The notes under the pieces are model-generated. The model ran no database searches. It was not told the origin of the DNA and saw only the letters and a program-made list of their open reading frames with translations. This document shows positions 8,164-18,154 of a stretch of DNA of 64,000 nucleotides, in pieces (the first letter of the stretch is position 1; every line of letters begins with the position of its first letter). The translations under genes and the position numbers were made by a program. The stretch comes from Kribbella catacumbae DSM 19601 (GTDB lineage Bacteria; Actinomycetota; Actinomycetes; Propionibacteriales; Kribbellaceae): NCBI RefSeq assembly GCF_000372465.1, contig NZ_AQUZ01000031.1, positions 39,794 through 103,793 on the forward strand, in the 5' to 3' direction.

Positions 8164-8796
8164 TCAGTTCTTCTTGTCCGCCTTCACCAGGTAGCCGAAG
8201 GCGACCGAGCGGTCCGGGGAGTGGAACAGGTCCTGACAGGTGGTGAGGGTGATGATCGACGTGGTCGGCGTCTCGCGCGGTTTGCCCGGGACCGGTTCGA
8301 GGACCCAGTTGTCCGCCGGTTTGACGGTCAGGTCGCGGGGCGAGCCGTCCAGTTCGTAGGTGTAGACGGCGTCGGCGGTCTCCACGATCACCTGGTCGCC
8401 CTTGGTCAGCTCCAGCAATTTCCGGAACGGCGACCCGTGCGTGACCCGGTGCCCGGCGACCGCGAAATTGCCCGGCTGCCCCGGCAACTGGGTCTGCGGG
8501 TAGTGCCCGATCCCGCGGGTCAGGTCGCTCTTGCCGACACCTTCCACGACAGGCTTCTCCCAGTCCTTGCCGAACTTGGGGATCCGCAGCAGCACGATCG
8601 GCGTACCGGCTTCGGCCTTGGCCGGCGGATTCTGGGCCGACGGCTGCCAGTTGTCGTGCAGGTCGCGTTTGAGGTCGTCCATCGCGTGGTTCGAGGTGAT
8701 ACCGGTACCGAAGTACTGCCACCCCACCCACCCGAGCAGCCCGAGCCCGGCCACCAGCAGGACGACTCCCAATCCCCGTACGACGCCCCGTGCCAT
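8164..8796 (-). CDS. Class E sortase
   Basis: The 210-residue protein has an N-terminal membrane anchor (VVRGLGVVLLVAGLGLLGW) and an extracellular sortase barrel. Catalytic features are the histidine in AGHRVTHGSPF (about residue 112), the cysteine in TLTTC (about residue 184) and a downstream arginine in HSPDR. Sortases cleave sorting signals and attach proteins to the cell wall; class E is typical of actinobacteria. No LPXTG/LAXTG substrate gene is adjacent. ATG 8796 is chosen over GTG 8823 because the longer form would run through a palindrome at 8808-8822. The gene is divergent from tdh. Confidence 0.88.
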   Translation of the reverse strand: MARGVVRGLGVVLLVAGLGLLGWVGWQYFGTGITSNHAMDDLKRDLHDNWQPSAQNPPAKAEAGTPIVLLRIPKFGKDWEKPVVEGVGKSDLTRGIGHYPQTQLPGQPGNFAVAGHRVTHGSPFRKLLELTKGDQVIVETADAVYTYELDGSPRDLTVKPADNWVLEPVPGKPRETPTTSIITLTTCQDLFHSPDRSVAFGYLVKADKKN

Positions 8797-8807
8797 GACC
8801 ACAAGTA

Positions 8808-8822
8808 TGCAGTTGAACTGCA
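8808..8822. promoter_or_regulatory. Palindrome between sortase and tdh
   Basis: TGCAGTTGAACTGCA is a perfect 15-base palindrome just upstream of the sortase ATG, in the divergent intergenic region with tdh. Its position suits an operator. No cognate regulator is visible. Confidence 0.35.
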
Positions 8823-8903
8823 CAGGCTGTGTACGACGTGTCGATGGACGGGAGTGAGGGCCGGGGATAACGATGTGAACGGCAATGAATTTAGGAGGTA
8901 GCG

Positions 8904-9946
8904 GTGAAGGCGCTGGTCAAGGCCGAGAGCAAGCCGGGACTTTGGTTGCAGGACGTCCCCGAGCCGCGGATCGAGGCGGACGAAGTACTGATCAAGGTAC
9001 TGCGAACCGGTCTGTGCGGGACCGATCTGCACATCCAGAGCTGGGACCCCTGGGCGCAGAAGAACGTGCCGGTGCCGATGGTCACCGGGCACGAGTTCTC
9101 CGGCGAGGTGGTGGAGATCGGCGCGGGTGTCCGCGACGTCGCGGTGGGTGACGTGGTCAGCGGCGAGGGGCACCTCGTCTGCGGCCGCTGCCGCAACTGC
9201 CGGGCCGGCCGCCGGCACCTGTGCATCAAGACGCGCGGCCTCGGGGTGCACGTGGCGGGCGCGTTCGCGGAGTACGTGAAGCTGCCGGCCATGAACGTCT
9301 GGGTGCACCGCGATCCGGTCGACCTCGACGTCGCCGCGATCTTCGACCCGTTCGGCAACGCGGTACACACGGCGCTGTCGTTCCCCGTCGTCGGCGAGGA
9401 CGTGCTGATCACCGGCGCCGGCCCGATCGGCATCATGGCCGCGGCCGTCGCGCTGCACGCCGGCGCGCGCAACGTGGTGATCACCGACCTGTCCGACTAC
9501 CGGCTCGATCTGGCCCGCAAGATCGGCGTCACGCACGCGGTGAACGTGCGCGAGCAGACCATCGCCGACGCCCAGCGCGAGCTGGGGATGCGCGAGGGGT
9601 TCGACGTCGGGATGGAGATGTCCGGCCAGCCGGCCGCGTTGCGCGACATGCTGGCGAACATGAACCACGGCGGCAAGATCGCGATGCTCGGCCTGCCCGC
9701 CGACGAGATCGCGATCGACTGGAGCACGGTGGTGCTCAACATGCTGACCATCAAGGGCATCTACGGCCGGGAGATGTTCGAGACCTGGTACTCGATGTCG
9801 GTGATGCTGGAACGCGGCCTCGACCTCGGCCCGGTGATCACTCACCGGTTCGGCTACGCCGACTTCGAGCAGGCCTTCGACGTCGCCCGCCAGGGCGACT
9901 GCGGCAAAGTGATCCTGGACTGGACCAACCTGGAGGAGAAGCACTG

Positions 9947-9947
<1 letters not shown>
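8904..9947 (+). CDS. tdh: L-threonine 3-dehydrogenase
   Basis: The enzyme oxidises L-threonine to 2-amino-3-oxobutyrate with NAD+. The 347-residue zinc-dependent medium-chain dehydrogenase has the catalytic-zinc motif GHEFSGEV, the structural-zinc cysteines in CGRCRNCRAGRRHLC, and the NAD-binding segment ITGAGPIGIMAAAV. The GTG start has a near-perfect AGGAGG six bases upstream. The stop overlaps the start of kbl as TGATG, so both enzymes of the threonine-to-glycine route are made together. Confidence 0.95.
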
Positions 9948-11128
<1,181 letters not shown>

Positions 11129-11183
11129 GTAGTCGCGCTTTTTGGGACTACGGTGATCCGGTTCGTCTGGGTGAGGGAGTGTT

Positions 11184-11750
11184 ATGCGCGGAGTGCTGGC
11201 CATCGCCGGTGTTGTCGGATTGCTGGGTGTCGCCGGGTGTGGTGCCGGCGGGAACCAGCCTGTCGCGGTGGTGACCTCAAGTACGTCGGCTGTGTCGAGT
11301 GCGGAGCCGTCGGCGGCACCCCGCAGTACGCCGATAGTGACTGCAAGGCCGACGCCGGCGCGCCTGACGACAGCTCAGGCAGGCAAGCGATACCTGACGG
11401 TGACGCGGCCGTACAACGTCGCGCTGGAGCGGTTCGAGAAGGCAGCTAACAGCGGTTCCTCGGTGCAGACGCTCCGCGCCCGGGCCCGGTCCGTCGCTGC
11501 CACGAATCTGGCCGAATCGCGGCTGCTGCTGTCGATCGCCTGGCCAACCTCCGTCGCCGCCCAGATCCGGGAGCTGGCCAAGGCTGACGCCACCGCCAGA
11601 CCGTACTGGCTGAAGGTCGCGGCGTCCGACAGCCTCAGCGAGATGGCCGGCCACATCCGCCGCGCCTCCGCAGCCGGCGGCAACAATCCCGCCGCGGAGA
11701 TCCGCAAACTGCTCGGCTTGCCGAAGTACGACGAGTCCGACTACAGCTGA
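11184..11750 (+). CDS. Putative lipoprotein of unknown function
   Basis: The 188-residue protein has a lipoprotein signal peptide (MRGVLAIAGVVGLLGVAGC). The Cys of the lipobox (GVAGC) is near residue 19. A Ser/Thr/Ala/Pro-rich linker of ~35 residues follows, then a mostly helical domain with no family I recognise. It is expected to be anchored outside the membrane. It follows kbl by 55 bases with no clear functional link. Confidence 0.7.
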   Translation: MRGVLAIAGVVGLLGVAGCGAGGNQPVAVVTSSTSAVSSAEPSAAPRSTPIVTARPTPARLTTAQAGKRYLTVTRPYNVALERFEKAANSGSSVQTLRARARSVAATNLAESRLLLSIAWPTSVAAQIRELAKADATARPYWLKVAASDSLSEMAGHIRRASAAGGNNPAAEIRKLLGLPKYDESDYS

Positions 11751-11828
11751 TCCGGCTTCGGCGGCAACGCTCTGGGTCTCACTCTGCGTGATGACGAGGC
11801 TGTCGGTGGGTGGCGGCAGGATGGGCAC

Positions 11829-12914
11829 ATGGCGGTGTTGAGTGCGCGGGCAGTGAACCGGGCCACACTGGCGCGGCAGTTGTTGTTGGGGCGGGCTGAG
11901 GTTTCCGCGGTGGAGGCGGTAGGGCGGTTGGTGGGGATGCAGGGGCAGGAGGCCAAGCATCCGTATGTGGGGTTGTGGTCGCGGGTTGGTGGGTTTGCGG
12001 ATGAGGACCTGACGGCCGCTGTTGGGGCGCGCGAGGTGGTCCGGGCGACGATGTTCCGGGGGACGTTGCATCTGGTGACGGCGGCTGACTACCTGCGGTT
12101 TCGGAACACGATCAGTCCGGTACTCGAGGCGGGGCTGCGGATCCTCGGGGATCGGGGCGAGGGGCTTGAGGCGGACAAGGTGGTCGCCGCGGCGGAGAAA
12201 CTGTTGGCTGCGGAGCCGTTGACGTTCACCGAGGTCAGGGATGCGCTGCGGGAGCAGTTTCCGAAGGTGAACGACCGGGCGCTCGGGTTCACCACGCGGA
12301 TGATGGTGCCGCTGGTGATGTTCCCGGCCGACACCCGCTGGGGCTTCACCGCGAACTCACGCTTCACCCCCGCGGCGGACTGGCTCGGTGCTGAGCCGCA
12401 GGACAGCGCAGTACCGGAGGAGCTGGTCGTCCGATATCTGGAGGCGTTCGGGCCGGCCACGCCCGCTGACTTCCAGACCTGGTCGGGGTTGCCCAAGGCG
12501 AAGCCGGTGTTCGACAAGCTCGACCTACAGGAGTTCACCGACAAGAACGGCAAGACCCTGTACGACGTACCGGGGGCGCCGCGGCCTGATCCGGAGACGG
12601 CTGCGCCGGTCAGGTTCCTGCCGGAGTTCGACAATCTGCTGCTCGCACATGCCAAGCGCGAGCGGATCATCGCCGACGAGCACCGCCCGGCGGTGTTCAC
12701 CAAGAACCTGCGGGTGAAGTCGGTGTACCTGGTCGACGGGCTCGTCGCCGGCCTGTGGACAGCCGCGAAGAAGCGCGGTGTGGCCACTCTCACCCTCACC
12801 CCGTTCGGCCGGACGCCGAAGAAGACGGCGACCGAGCTTGAGCGTGAAGGGACCGGGTTGCTGCGCTTCCTGGAGCCCGATGCGGCGACCTACGAAGTGG
12901 TTACGGCCAGTTGA
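11829..12914 (+). CDS. Winged-helix DNA-binding protein, AlkZ/HTH_42-like
   Basis: The 361-residue protein resembles the winged-helix superfamily that includes the DNA glycosylases AlkZ/YcaQ and AlkX. It opens with RATLARQLLLGR and has a QGQ in GMQGQEAKHPYVGLWSR, matching the Q-x-Q catalytic-loop position of AlkZ-type enzymes. RATMFRGTLHLVTAADYL, the family-wide R-G-T-x-H-L signature, follows. Family members unhook or excise alkylated bases, some inside antibiotic clusters and others standalone. Substrate cannot be told here. The first ~400 bases use more T-ending codons (TTG, GTT) than neighbours. Confidence 0.75.
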   Translation: MAVLSARAVNRATLARQLLLGRAEVSAVEAVGRLVGMQGQEAKHPYVGLWSRVGGFADEDLTAAVGAREVVRATMFRGTLHLVTAADYLRFRNTISPVLEAGLRILGDRGEGLEADKVVAAAEKLLAAEPLTFTEVRDALREQFPKVNDRALGFTTRMMVPLVMFPADTRWGFTANSRFTPAADWLGAEPQDSAVPEELVVRYLEAFGPATPADFQTWSGLPKAKPVFDKLDLQEFTDKNGKTLYDVPGAPRPDPETAAPVRFLPEFDNLLLAHAKRERIIADEHRPAVFTKNLRVKSVYLVDGLVAGLWTAAKKRGVATLTLTPFGRTPKKTATELEREGTGLLRFLEPDAATYEVVTAS

Positions 12915-12976
12915 TGAGGTTGTTGTCACACGTCGGATGACTGTGCTGGCGCCGCCTGTGCCGGTGGAATAGACAG

Positions 12977-13801
12977 ATGAGCACAGTCCCCATGATCACT
13001 CTGGACAACGGCGTCGAGATCCCGCAGCTGGGCCTGGGGGTGTGGCAGGTCGAGGACGAGATCGTCACCGGCGTCGTCGAAGCGGCCTTCGAGGCCGGCT
13101 ACCGGCACGTCGACACGGCCGCCATCTACGGCAACGAGGCGGGCGTCGGCCGCGCCATCGCCGCCGCCGGGCTGCCCCGCGACGAGCTCTTCATCACCAC
13201 CAAGCTGTGGAACAGCGACCAGGGCTACGACTCGACCCTGAAGGCGTTCGACGCCAGCCTCGACCGGCTCGGGCTGGAGTCCGTCGACCTGTACCTGATC
13301 CACTGGCAGGCGCTGAAGAAGGACAAGTACGTCGAGACCTGGAAGGCGTTCGAGCAGCTGTACGCCGACAAGCGGGTGCGCGCGATCGGCGTCTCCAACT
13401 TCCACATCCCTGCCCTGCAACGGTTGTTCGACGAGACCGACCTGCGCCCGGCGGTGAACCAGATCGAGTTGCACCCGGAGCTGCCGCAGGACGAGCTGCG
13501 CGCGTTCAACGCCGAGAACGACATCGTCACGCAGGCGTGGAGCCCGCTGGCTTCGGGTGGGCTGATCGACAACCCGGCGCTGAAGCAGCTCGGCGACAAG
13601 TACGGCAAGTCGGCCGCCCAGGTGGCGATCCGCTGGCACCTGCAACTCGGCAACGTGGTGCTCCCGAAGTCCAAGACGCCGAGCCGGATCGCGGAGAACA
13701 TCGACGTCTTCGACTTCGCCCTGGACAACGACGACATGGCCGCGATCGCCGACCTGGAGACCGGCGTCCGCGTCGGTGGCGACCCCGACACCGTCGGCTA
13801 G
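12977..13801 (+). CDS. Aldo/keto reductase, AKR5-like
   Basis: The 274-residue NADPH-dependent cytosolic oxidoreductase shows the AKR tetrad: Asp and Tyr in HVDTAAIYGNE, Lys in FITTKLWN, and His in DLYLIHW. The NADP-binding end has LPKSKTPSRI. Length and motifs fit 2,5-diketogluconate reductase-like family 5 enzymes with broad carbonyl substrates. The following LysR gene is on the same strand 49 bases downstream and may or may not regulate it. Confidence 0.88.
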   Translation: MSTVPMITLDNGVEIPQLGLGVWQVEDEIVTGVVEAAFEAGYRHVDTAAIYGNEAGVGRAIAAAGLPRDELFITTKLWNSDQGYDSTLKAFDASLDRLGLESVDLYLIHWQALKKDKYVETWKAFEQLYADKRVRAIGVSNFHIPALQRLFDETDLRPAVNQIELHPELPQDELRAFNAENDIVTQAWSPLASGGLIDNPALKQLGDKYGKSAAQVAIRWHLQLGNVVLPKSKTPSRIAENIDVFDFALDNDDMAAIADLETGVRVGGDPDTVG

Positions 13802-13850
13802 ACGAGTTGCAAGAAGCGCCGTAGTACGGCGTTGTGCGAAGCTGACCTGC

Positions 13851-14759
13851 GTGATCGAAGTACGCAGGTTGCGAGTACTGCGAGCGCTTGCTGACCACGG
13901 CACCGTGACCGCGGCCGCCGAGGTCCTGCACCTGACCCCGTCGGCCGTCTCCCAGCAACTCGCCGCCCTCGAATCCGAAGTAGGCCAGGAACTCCTCGAA
14001 CGCCGCGGCCGCCGAGTCGCCATCACCTCCGCCGGCCGCCTCCTCCTGACCCACGCCGACACGATCCTCACCGAAGTCGAACGCGCCGAAGAAGCCATGC
14101 GCCGGCACGCCGAAGGCGCCACCGGCGAGATCCGGGTAGCCGCCTTCGCCACCGCGATCAGCCTCCTCGTCGCCCCTTCGCTGACCAGCCTCCGAGCCAG
14201 TACGCCGGGCCTGCGCCTGGTCGTCCGCGACGTCGAAGGCCACCAAGGCATCACCCAACTGCTCGACGGCGAGGTGGAGCTCGCCGTCGCCGTCGAGCAT
14301 CGCGGCTCGCCACGACCCGACGACGAACGCCTGACCCGAATCCCCTTGTACGCCGAGCCTTTCGTGGCCTTGCTGCCGTCAAGCCACCGTGCCGCCGAGG
14401 CCACCACCGTCGACCTGACCGCCCTTGCCGCCGACAACTGGGTGACCACGTCGGCGGGGAACCCGATCCGCGACGTGGTCCTCCTGGCCTGTGAACAGGC
14501 CGGGTTCCGGCCACGGATCGTGCACACCTCCGACGACTTCCGCGCGGTCGCCGCCCTGGTCGCGGCCGGCGCAGGCGTCTCACTCGTCCCCCGCCTGGCC
14601 TTGCGCGACAGCGAAGCCGGTACTGCGGTGATCCGCCCCCTCACCGAGCCGGCCCCCACCCGCCGGGTCTTCGTCGCCGTCCGCACGGGCCGGATCGGCA
14701 ACCCGCTGATCGCCGCCACCATCTCCGCCCTCGGAGAGGCCGCCGAGAAGCTGCTCTGA
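13851..14759 (+). CDS. LysR-family transcriptional regulator
   Basis: The protein is 302 residues from GTG 13851, which gives the standard N-terminus. The HTH is in RALADHGTVTAAAEVLHLTP..AVSQQLAALE, followed by the linker helix and an effector-binding periplasmic-protein-like domain (IRVAAFATAISLLVAPSL to the end). An upstream ATG would run into the end of the reductase gene and is rejected. Targets are unknown. The adjacent aldo/keto reductase is a candidate although it is co-directional rather than divergent. Confidence 0.88.
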   Translation: MIEVRRLRVLRALADHGTVTAAAEVLHLTPSAVSQQLAALESEVGQELLERRGRRVAITSAGRLLLTHADTILTEVERAEEAMRRHAEGATGEIRVAAFATAISLLVAPSLTSLRASTPGLRLVVRDVEGHQGITQLLDGEVELAVAVEHRGSPRPDDERLTRIPLYAEPFVALLPSSHRAAEATTVDLTALAADNWVTTSAGNPIRDVVLLACEQAGFRPRIVHTSDDFRAVAALVAAGAGVSLVPRLALRDSEAGTAVIRPLTEPAPTRRVFVAVRTGRIGNPLIAATISALGEAAEKLL

Positions 14760-14761
14760 AG

Positions 14762-15130
14762 CTATCCGCGAGCGTCGTACGTGGTGCGGGCCTCCAGGAC
14801 GGCGGGGACCTTGGACTCCACCCAGAAGGCCAGGCTCCGGACCTGGCGGGCTACCTCCTCGCCCACCGGTGTGAGCGAGTAGTCGACCCGGGGCGGAATG
14901 ACGGGCTTCGCGTCACGCAGTACGAAACCGTCGCGCTCCAGCGTCTGCAGGGTCTGGGCGAGCATCTTCTCGCTGACCCCGCCGACCCGCCGGCGCAGCT
15001 CGCTGAACCGGTACGACCGCTCGAGCAGGACGATCAGCACCAGGGTGCCCCAGCGACTGGTGACGTGCTCGAGGATCGGACGGGACGGACAGTCCATCCG
15101 GACCACGTCCGGGATGAGTGCCTCGGTCAT
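14762..15130 (-). CDS. HxlR-type regulator, QorR/YtfH-like
   Basis: The 122-residue winged-helix protein shows the HxlR pattern: an N-terminal Cys in MDCPSRPILEHVTSRWG, then SYRFSELRRRVGGVSEKMLAQTLQTLERDGFV and the wing. It is transcribed away from the quinone-reductase-like gene at 15252. The same divergent pairing occurs in E. coli ytfH/ytfG (qorB). It probably senses redox or electrophiles through the cysteine and represses the neighbour, binding the repeats in the shared intergenic region. Confidence 0.88.
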   Translation of the reverse strand: MTEALIPDVVRMDCPSRPILEHVTSRWGTLVLIVLLERSYRFSELRRRVGGVSEKMLAQTLQTLERDGFVLRDAKPVIPPRVDYSLTPVGEEVARQVRSLAFWVESKVPAVLEARTTYDARG

Positions 15131-15157
15131 CGGTCCACCTCCTGCTTACTTGAACAT

Positions 15158-15226
15158 CAGTACCTTACTTCAAAGTGGGTACTGTTGGGAAGATAGTACC
15201 CACCTTAGAGTTAGTGCCTCAGTACT
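15158..15226. promoter_or_regulatory. AGTACC half-sites between HxlR and QorB-like genes
   Basis: The region holds an imperfect palindrome, with CAGTACCTTACTT at 15158-15170 facing AAGTGGGTACTG at 15173-15184. A second pair follows: AGTACC at 15195-15200 and AGTACT at 15221-15226. HxlR dimers recognise such GTAC-type inverted repeats. The position between the two starts suits joint control and autoregulation. Confidence 0.6.
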
Positions 15227-15251
15227 CAAAACTCTACGGAAAGCACCTCAG

Positions 15252-16112
15252 ATGAGCATCGTCATCACCGGCGCCACCGGCCAGCTCGGCCGCCTCGTCA
15301 TCGCCGACCTGCTAGCAGCCGGCATTCCCGCCGACGGCATCACGGCCGTTGCCCGCAGCAAGGAGAAGGCCGCCGACCTCGCGGCCGAGGGCGTCAAGGT
15401 CGCGATCGCGGACTACGACGAGCCCTCGACCTTCGACGAGGTCTTCAGCGCGGGCGACCGCGTCCTGCTGATCTCCGGCACCGACCTCGGCCGCCGGATC
15501 CCCCAGCACACCGTGGTCATCGCCGGGGCCAAGGCAGCCGGCGTCGCCCAGCTCGCCTACACCAGCGTCTTCGGCGGCCCGAAGGCCGAAATGCTGCTCG
15601 CCGCGGAGCACCAGGCGACCGAACAGCTCATCCTCGGCTCCGGCCTCCCGTACACCTTCCTGCGCAACAACTGGTACACCGAACTGGCCGTCCGCGACGT
15701 CGCCGACGCAGTCCAGAGCGGCGCGATCGTGAACGGCGCCTCGCCCGACGCCCGACTGGCCACCGCGACGCGCGAGGACTACGCCGCTGCCGCCGCGGTC
15801 GTGATGAGCACGGACGGCCACCTCAACAAGGCCTACGAGCTGGGCGGCGACGTCGCCTGGACGTTCGGCGAGTTCGCCGCCGAGCTCTCGCGTCAGACCG
15901 GCAAGCCGGTCGTCCACCAGTCCCTGCCACAGAAGGAGATCCTGGCCGGCCTGCTCGCCGCCGGACTCCCCGAAGACCTCGCCGAGGTGCTTGCCGACGT
16001 CGACACCGCGATGAGCGCGGGCGTCCTCTCCGCGACCCCAGGCGACCTCTCCCGCCTGACCGGCCGCCCCACCACCCCGATCGCGACCACGATCACCAAG
16101 CTGCTGGGCTAA
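15252..16112 (+). CDS. NAD(P)H:quinone oxidoreductase-like, NmrA/QorB family
   Basis: The 286-residue atypical short-chain dehydrogenase has the N-terminal NADP motif ITGATGQLGRLV. The body matches QorB-type proteins (AYTSVFGGPKAEMLLAAEHQ, LPYTFLRNNWYTE, YELGGDVAWTFGEFA), at the family's usual length. It probably reduces quinones with NADPH or acts as a redox sensor. The upstream divergent HxlR gene and its GTAC operators strengthen the assignment. Confidence 0.85.
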   Translation: MSIVITGATGQLGRLVIADLLAAGIPADGITAVARSKEKAADLAAEGVKVAIADYDEPSTFDEVFSAGDRVLLISGTDLGRRIPQHTVVIAGAKAAGVAQLAYTSVFGGPKAEMLLAAEHQATEQLILGSGLPYTFLRNNWYTELAVRDVADAVQSGAIVNGASPDARLATATREDYAAAAAVVMSTDGHLNKAYELGGDVAWTFGEFAAELSRQTGKPVVHQSLPQKEILAGLLAAGLPEDLAEVLADVDTAMSAGVLSATPGDLSRLTGRPTTPIATTITKLLG

Positions 16113-16642
16113 CTCCTGGCGGCTAGACCGTCGAGCTGGTCCTGGACCTCATCGGCCGCCGGGTCGGCGACCTGGCGGTACAGGACCACCGCACGCTGCC
16201 AGTGCGTGCGAGCCTCCTCAGGCCTGCCGAGTGCGAGCAGCGTCCTGCCGAGGCGGTCCCGCGCTTTGGCCTCCAGGTTCTCGCCCGGAAAGCGGGTAGC
16301 GATCTCCAGAGCTTGTTCGAACTGCTCCCGGGCCTGGTAATGATCGCCCCGCAAAGACCAGCCTCTCCCGAAATCGGACAGCAGATCGAATTCGATCAAC
16401 GGCAACTCGGCGGCCCGGGCCCGCTCCAGCGCTTCGGTCAGCATCGGCCAGCCGGCGTCGTACTGATGGCTCTCCACCAGCGACATCCCCATCTGCTCGT
16501 GGTGGAGCATCGGGATCTGGCCAGTACCCCGCTCGCGATGGACGGCGGCGGCGCGGTCGAAGGCCGCGCGCTGTCCAGCCAGGTCGCCCAGTGCCCCGGC
16601 AGCGATGCCGGCGGGCGGGGCGGTGGATCCTGAGATCCGCAT
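16109..16642 (-). CDS. Tetratricopeptide-repeat protein, possibly a remnant
   Basis: The 177-residue all-helical protein has consecutive TPR motifs (YQAREQFEQALEIATRFPGE, LLALGRPEEARTHWQRAVVLYRQ). It lacks a signal peptide and any enzymatic domain. Its sequence resembles the C-terminal TPR block of large SARP/LuxR-type regulators. It could be a stand-alone scaffold or the surviving end of a longer gene. Its stop overlaps that of the convergent QorB-like gene. Confidence 0.55.
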   Translation of the reverse strand: MRISGSTAPPAGIAAGALGDLAGQRAAFDRAAAVHRERGTGQIPMLHHEQMGMSLVESHQYDAGWPMLTEALERARAAELPLIEFDLLSDFGRGWSLRGDHYQAREQFEQALEIATRFPGENLEAKARDRLGRTLLALGRPEEARTHWQRAVVLYRQVADPAADEVQDQLDGLAARS

Positions 16643-16670
16643 GCAGCCAGGCTAAAGGCTCGGCCTGGAA

Positions 16671-17255
16671 TCAGGCGAGGTGGGCGGCGGCGGTTCGGGT
16701 GATGCGGTCGAAGTTGGCGGGCTTGATGCCGGGGCCCATTTCGCGGAAGGACAGCACGCTGACGATCCTGCCCTGCAAGGTGATCGCGGAGGGGAAGCCG
16801 CCGTCCTCGCTGCCTGGGTCGGAGGGCAGGGGGTAGTCGTACCAGCGGAGGAGCTGGGTCGCGTCGCCGAGCGGAAGGGTGCGGTTCTCGGTGAGCTTGC
16901 GCGCGTGGGTCGGAGCCGGGACCGCCGCCTTGCAGGACTTGATCGTCTTGATGATCTTGTCGTACGCCGCCCGCGCGGCCTTGGCATCGGCGTACCGGGT
17001 CAGCCACTGACCGCCGGAGGCGTCCAGCTCGGTGGTGAAGTTGCGGCTCAGGCTGCCGGGCGGCAACGGTGAGGGCTTGGGCGGTCCACCGCTGGGGTTC
17101 GTGCTCGGCAAGCCGGAGATGCTCGGCGTCAGCGTCGGCGTACCGGCTGGTGCACCGCCGCCGGACGGCTTGGTGTCGTTGCCGCAGGCCACCAACATGA
17201 GACCCATCGCGGCGACCCCGGCCAGCTGAGCGCTCCTCCATCCGCGTGCGGACAT
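16671..17255 (-). CDS. Putative lipoprotein of unknown function
   Basis: The protein is 194 residues from ATG 17255, with a signal peptide and a lipobox ending MLVACGN. A Gly/Pro/Thr/Ser-rich linker follows, then a globular domain (FTTELDASGGQWLTRYADAK, VLSFREMGPGIKPANFDRI) that may be sensor-like. No family is recognised. It should sit on the outer face of the membrane. The longer open frame upstream has no supporting features. Confidence 0.7.
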   Translation of the reverse strand: MSARGWRSAQLAGVAAMGLMLVACGNDTKPSGGGAPAGTPTLTPSISGLPSTNPSGGPPKPSPLPPGSLSRNFTTELDASGGQWLTRYADAKAARAAYDKIIKTIKSCKAAVPAPTHARKLTENRTLPLGDATQLLRWYDYPLPSDPGSEDGGFPSAITLQGRIVSVLSFREMGPGIKPANFDRITRTAAAHLA

Positions 17256-17335
17256 GTCCCGACCAACCTTCTCGCCGATGCTTCTCTTGGTCTTATGGAC
17301 GCTAGCGAGAACTGTTTGGTTGGTACCGCATTTGG

Positions 17336-18103
17336 TCAGGTGCGGCGGCGTCCGTCCAGGCCGATGGTGGAGACGCGGGCGATCAGGGTTCTGGGGGTGT
17401 AGCGGGCCGCGGCGACGATGAGCTTGTAGCGCCAGCTGGGGATCGAGATCGCCTTGCCTTGCATCAGGTCGGCCCAGGCCGCATCGACCAGCTCGGTCGC
17501 GTCGAGCCACAGGAAGGACGGGATGATCGTCTTGTCCATCTCCATCCGCGCGTGGAACTCGGTGTGCACGAACCCCGGACACAACGCCATCACCGCGACG
17601 CCCTTGGCGTGCAGCTCGACGGCCAGGCCGGCGGAGAAGTTCGTCACCCACGACTTGTGCGCGCTGTAGCTACCGCGCTGTATGAAGCCTGCCACCGACG
17701 AGACGTTGACGACCGCACCGGAGCCGCGCTCGATCATCGGCAACACGGCCGCGTGGGTGAGCCGCAGGACGACGCGCACGAGCAGATCGAACTGCTTCTC
17801 CTCGACCTCGACCGGGTTCGCCCAGAAGGGTTTCTTCTGCCCGAAACCGGCGTTGTTCACCAGTACTTCGATCGGCCCGGTCCGGAAGCGCTCCTCGACG
17901 ACGGCGAGCTGGTCGGGTTCGGTCAGGTCCGCCGGCAGTACCTCGCAGGCGACGCCGTGCAGCAGGGTGATCTCGGTGGCGACCTCCTTCAGCCTCGCCT
18001 CGTCGCGCGCCACCAGCACCAGGTCGTAGCCCTCGATCGCCAGCTTGTCCGCGAAGGCTCGCCCGATCCCGGCAGTAGGTCCTGTGATGAGCGCGGTCGC
18101 CAC
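17336..18103 (-). CDS. Short-chain dehydrogenase/reductase (SDR)
   Basis: The protein is 255 residues from GTG 18103, with GGGAGGA upstream. It shows the classical SDR motifs: TGPTAGIG for cofactor binding, NNAGFG, the catalytic Ser in VVNVSSVAG and YSAHK. Arg in VLVARDEARL suggests NADP preference. The substrate is unknown; close relatives are annotated as generic oxidoreductases. It is divergent from the HAD gene across a 51-base gap with an inverted repeat. Confidence 0.88.
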   Translation of the reverse strand: MATALITGPTAGIGRAFADKLAIEGYDLVLVARDEARLKEVATEITLLHGVACEVLPADLTEPDQLAVVEERFRTGPIEVLVNNAGFGQKKPFWANPVEVEEKQFDLLVRVVLRLTHAAVLPMIERGSGAVVNVSSVAGFIQRGSYSAHKSWVTNFSAGLAVELHAKGVAVMALCPGFVHTEFHARMEMDKTIIPSFLWLDATELVDAAWADLMQGKAISIPSWRYKLIVAAARYTPRTLIARVSTIGLDGRRRT

Positions 18104-18127
18104 AGCTTCAGTCCTCCCGTCGATGAC

Positions 18128-18153
18128 AGTCCAGTCTGTCACTACTCTGGACT
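18128..18153. promoter_or_regulatory. Inverted repeat between divergent SDR and HAD genes
   Basis: AGTCCAG at 18128-18134 mirrors CTGGACT at 18147-18153 with a 12-base spacer. It fills the short divergent intergenic region and ends one base before the HAD start codon. It could be a regulator site for both promoters. Confidence 0.4.
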
Positions 18154-18154
18154 G

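Noticed and set aside
12926..14722. 598-codon minus-strand open frame
   Set aside because: It lies opposite the aldo/keto reductase and LysR genes and has no recognisable domain.
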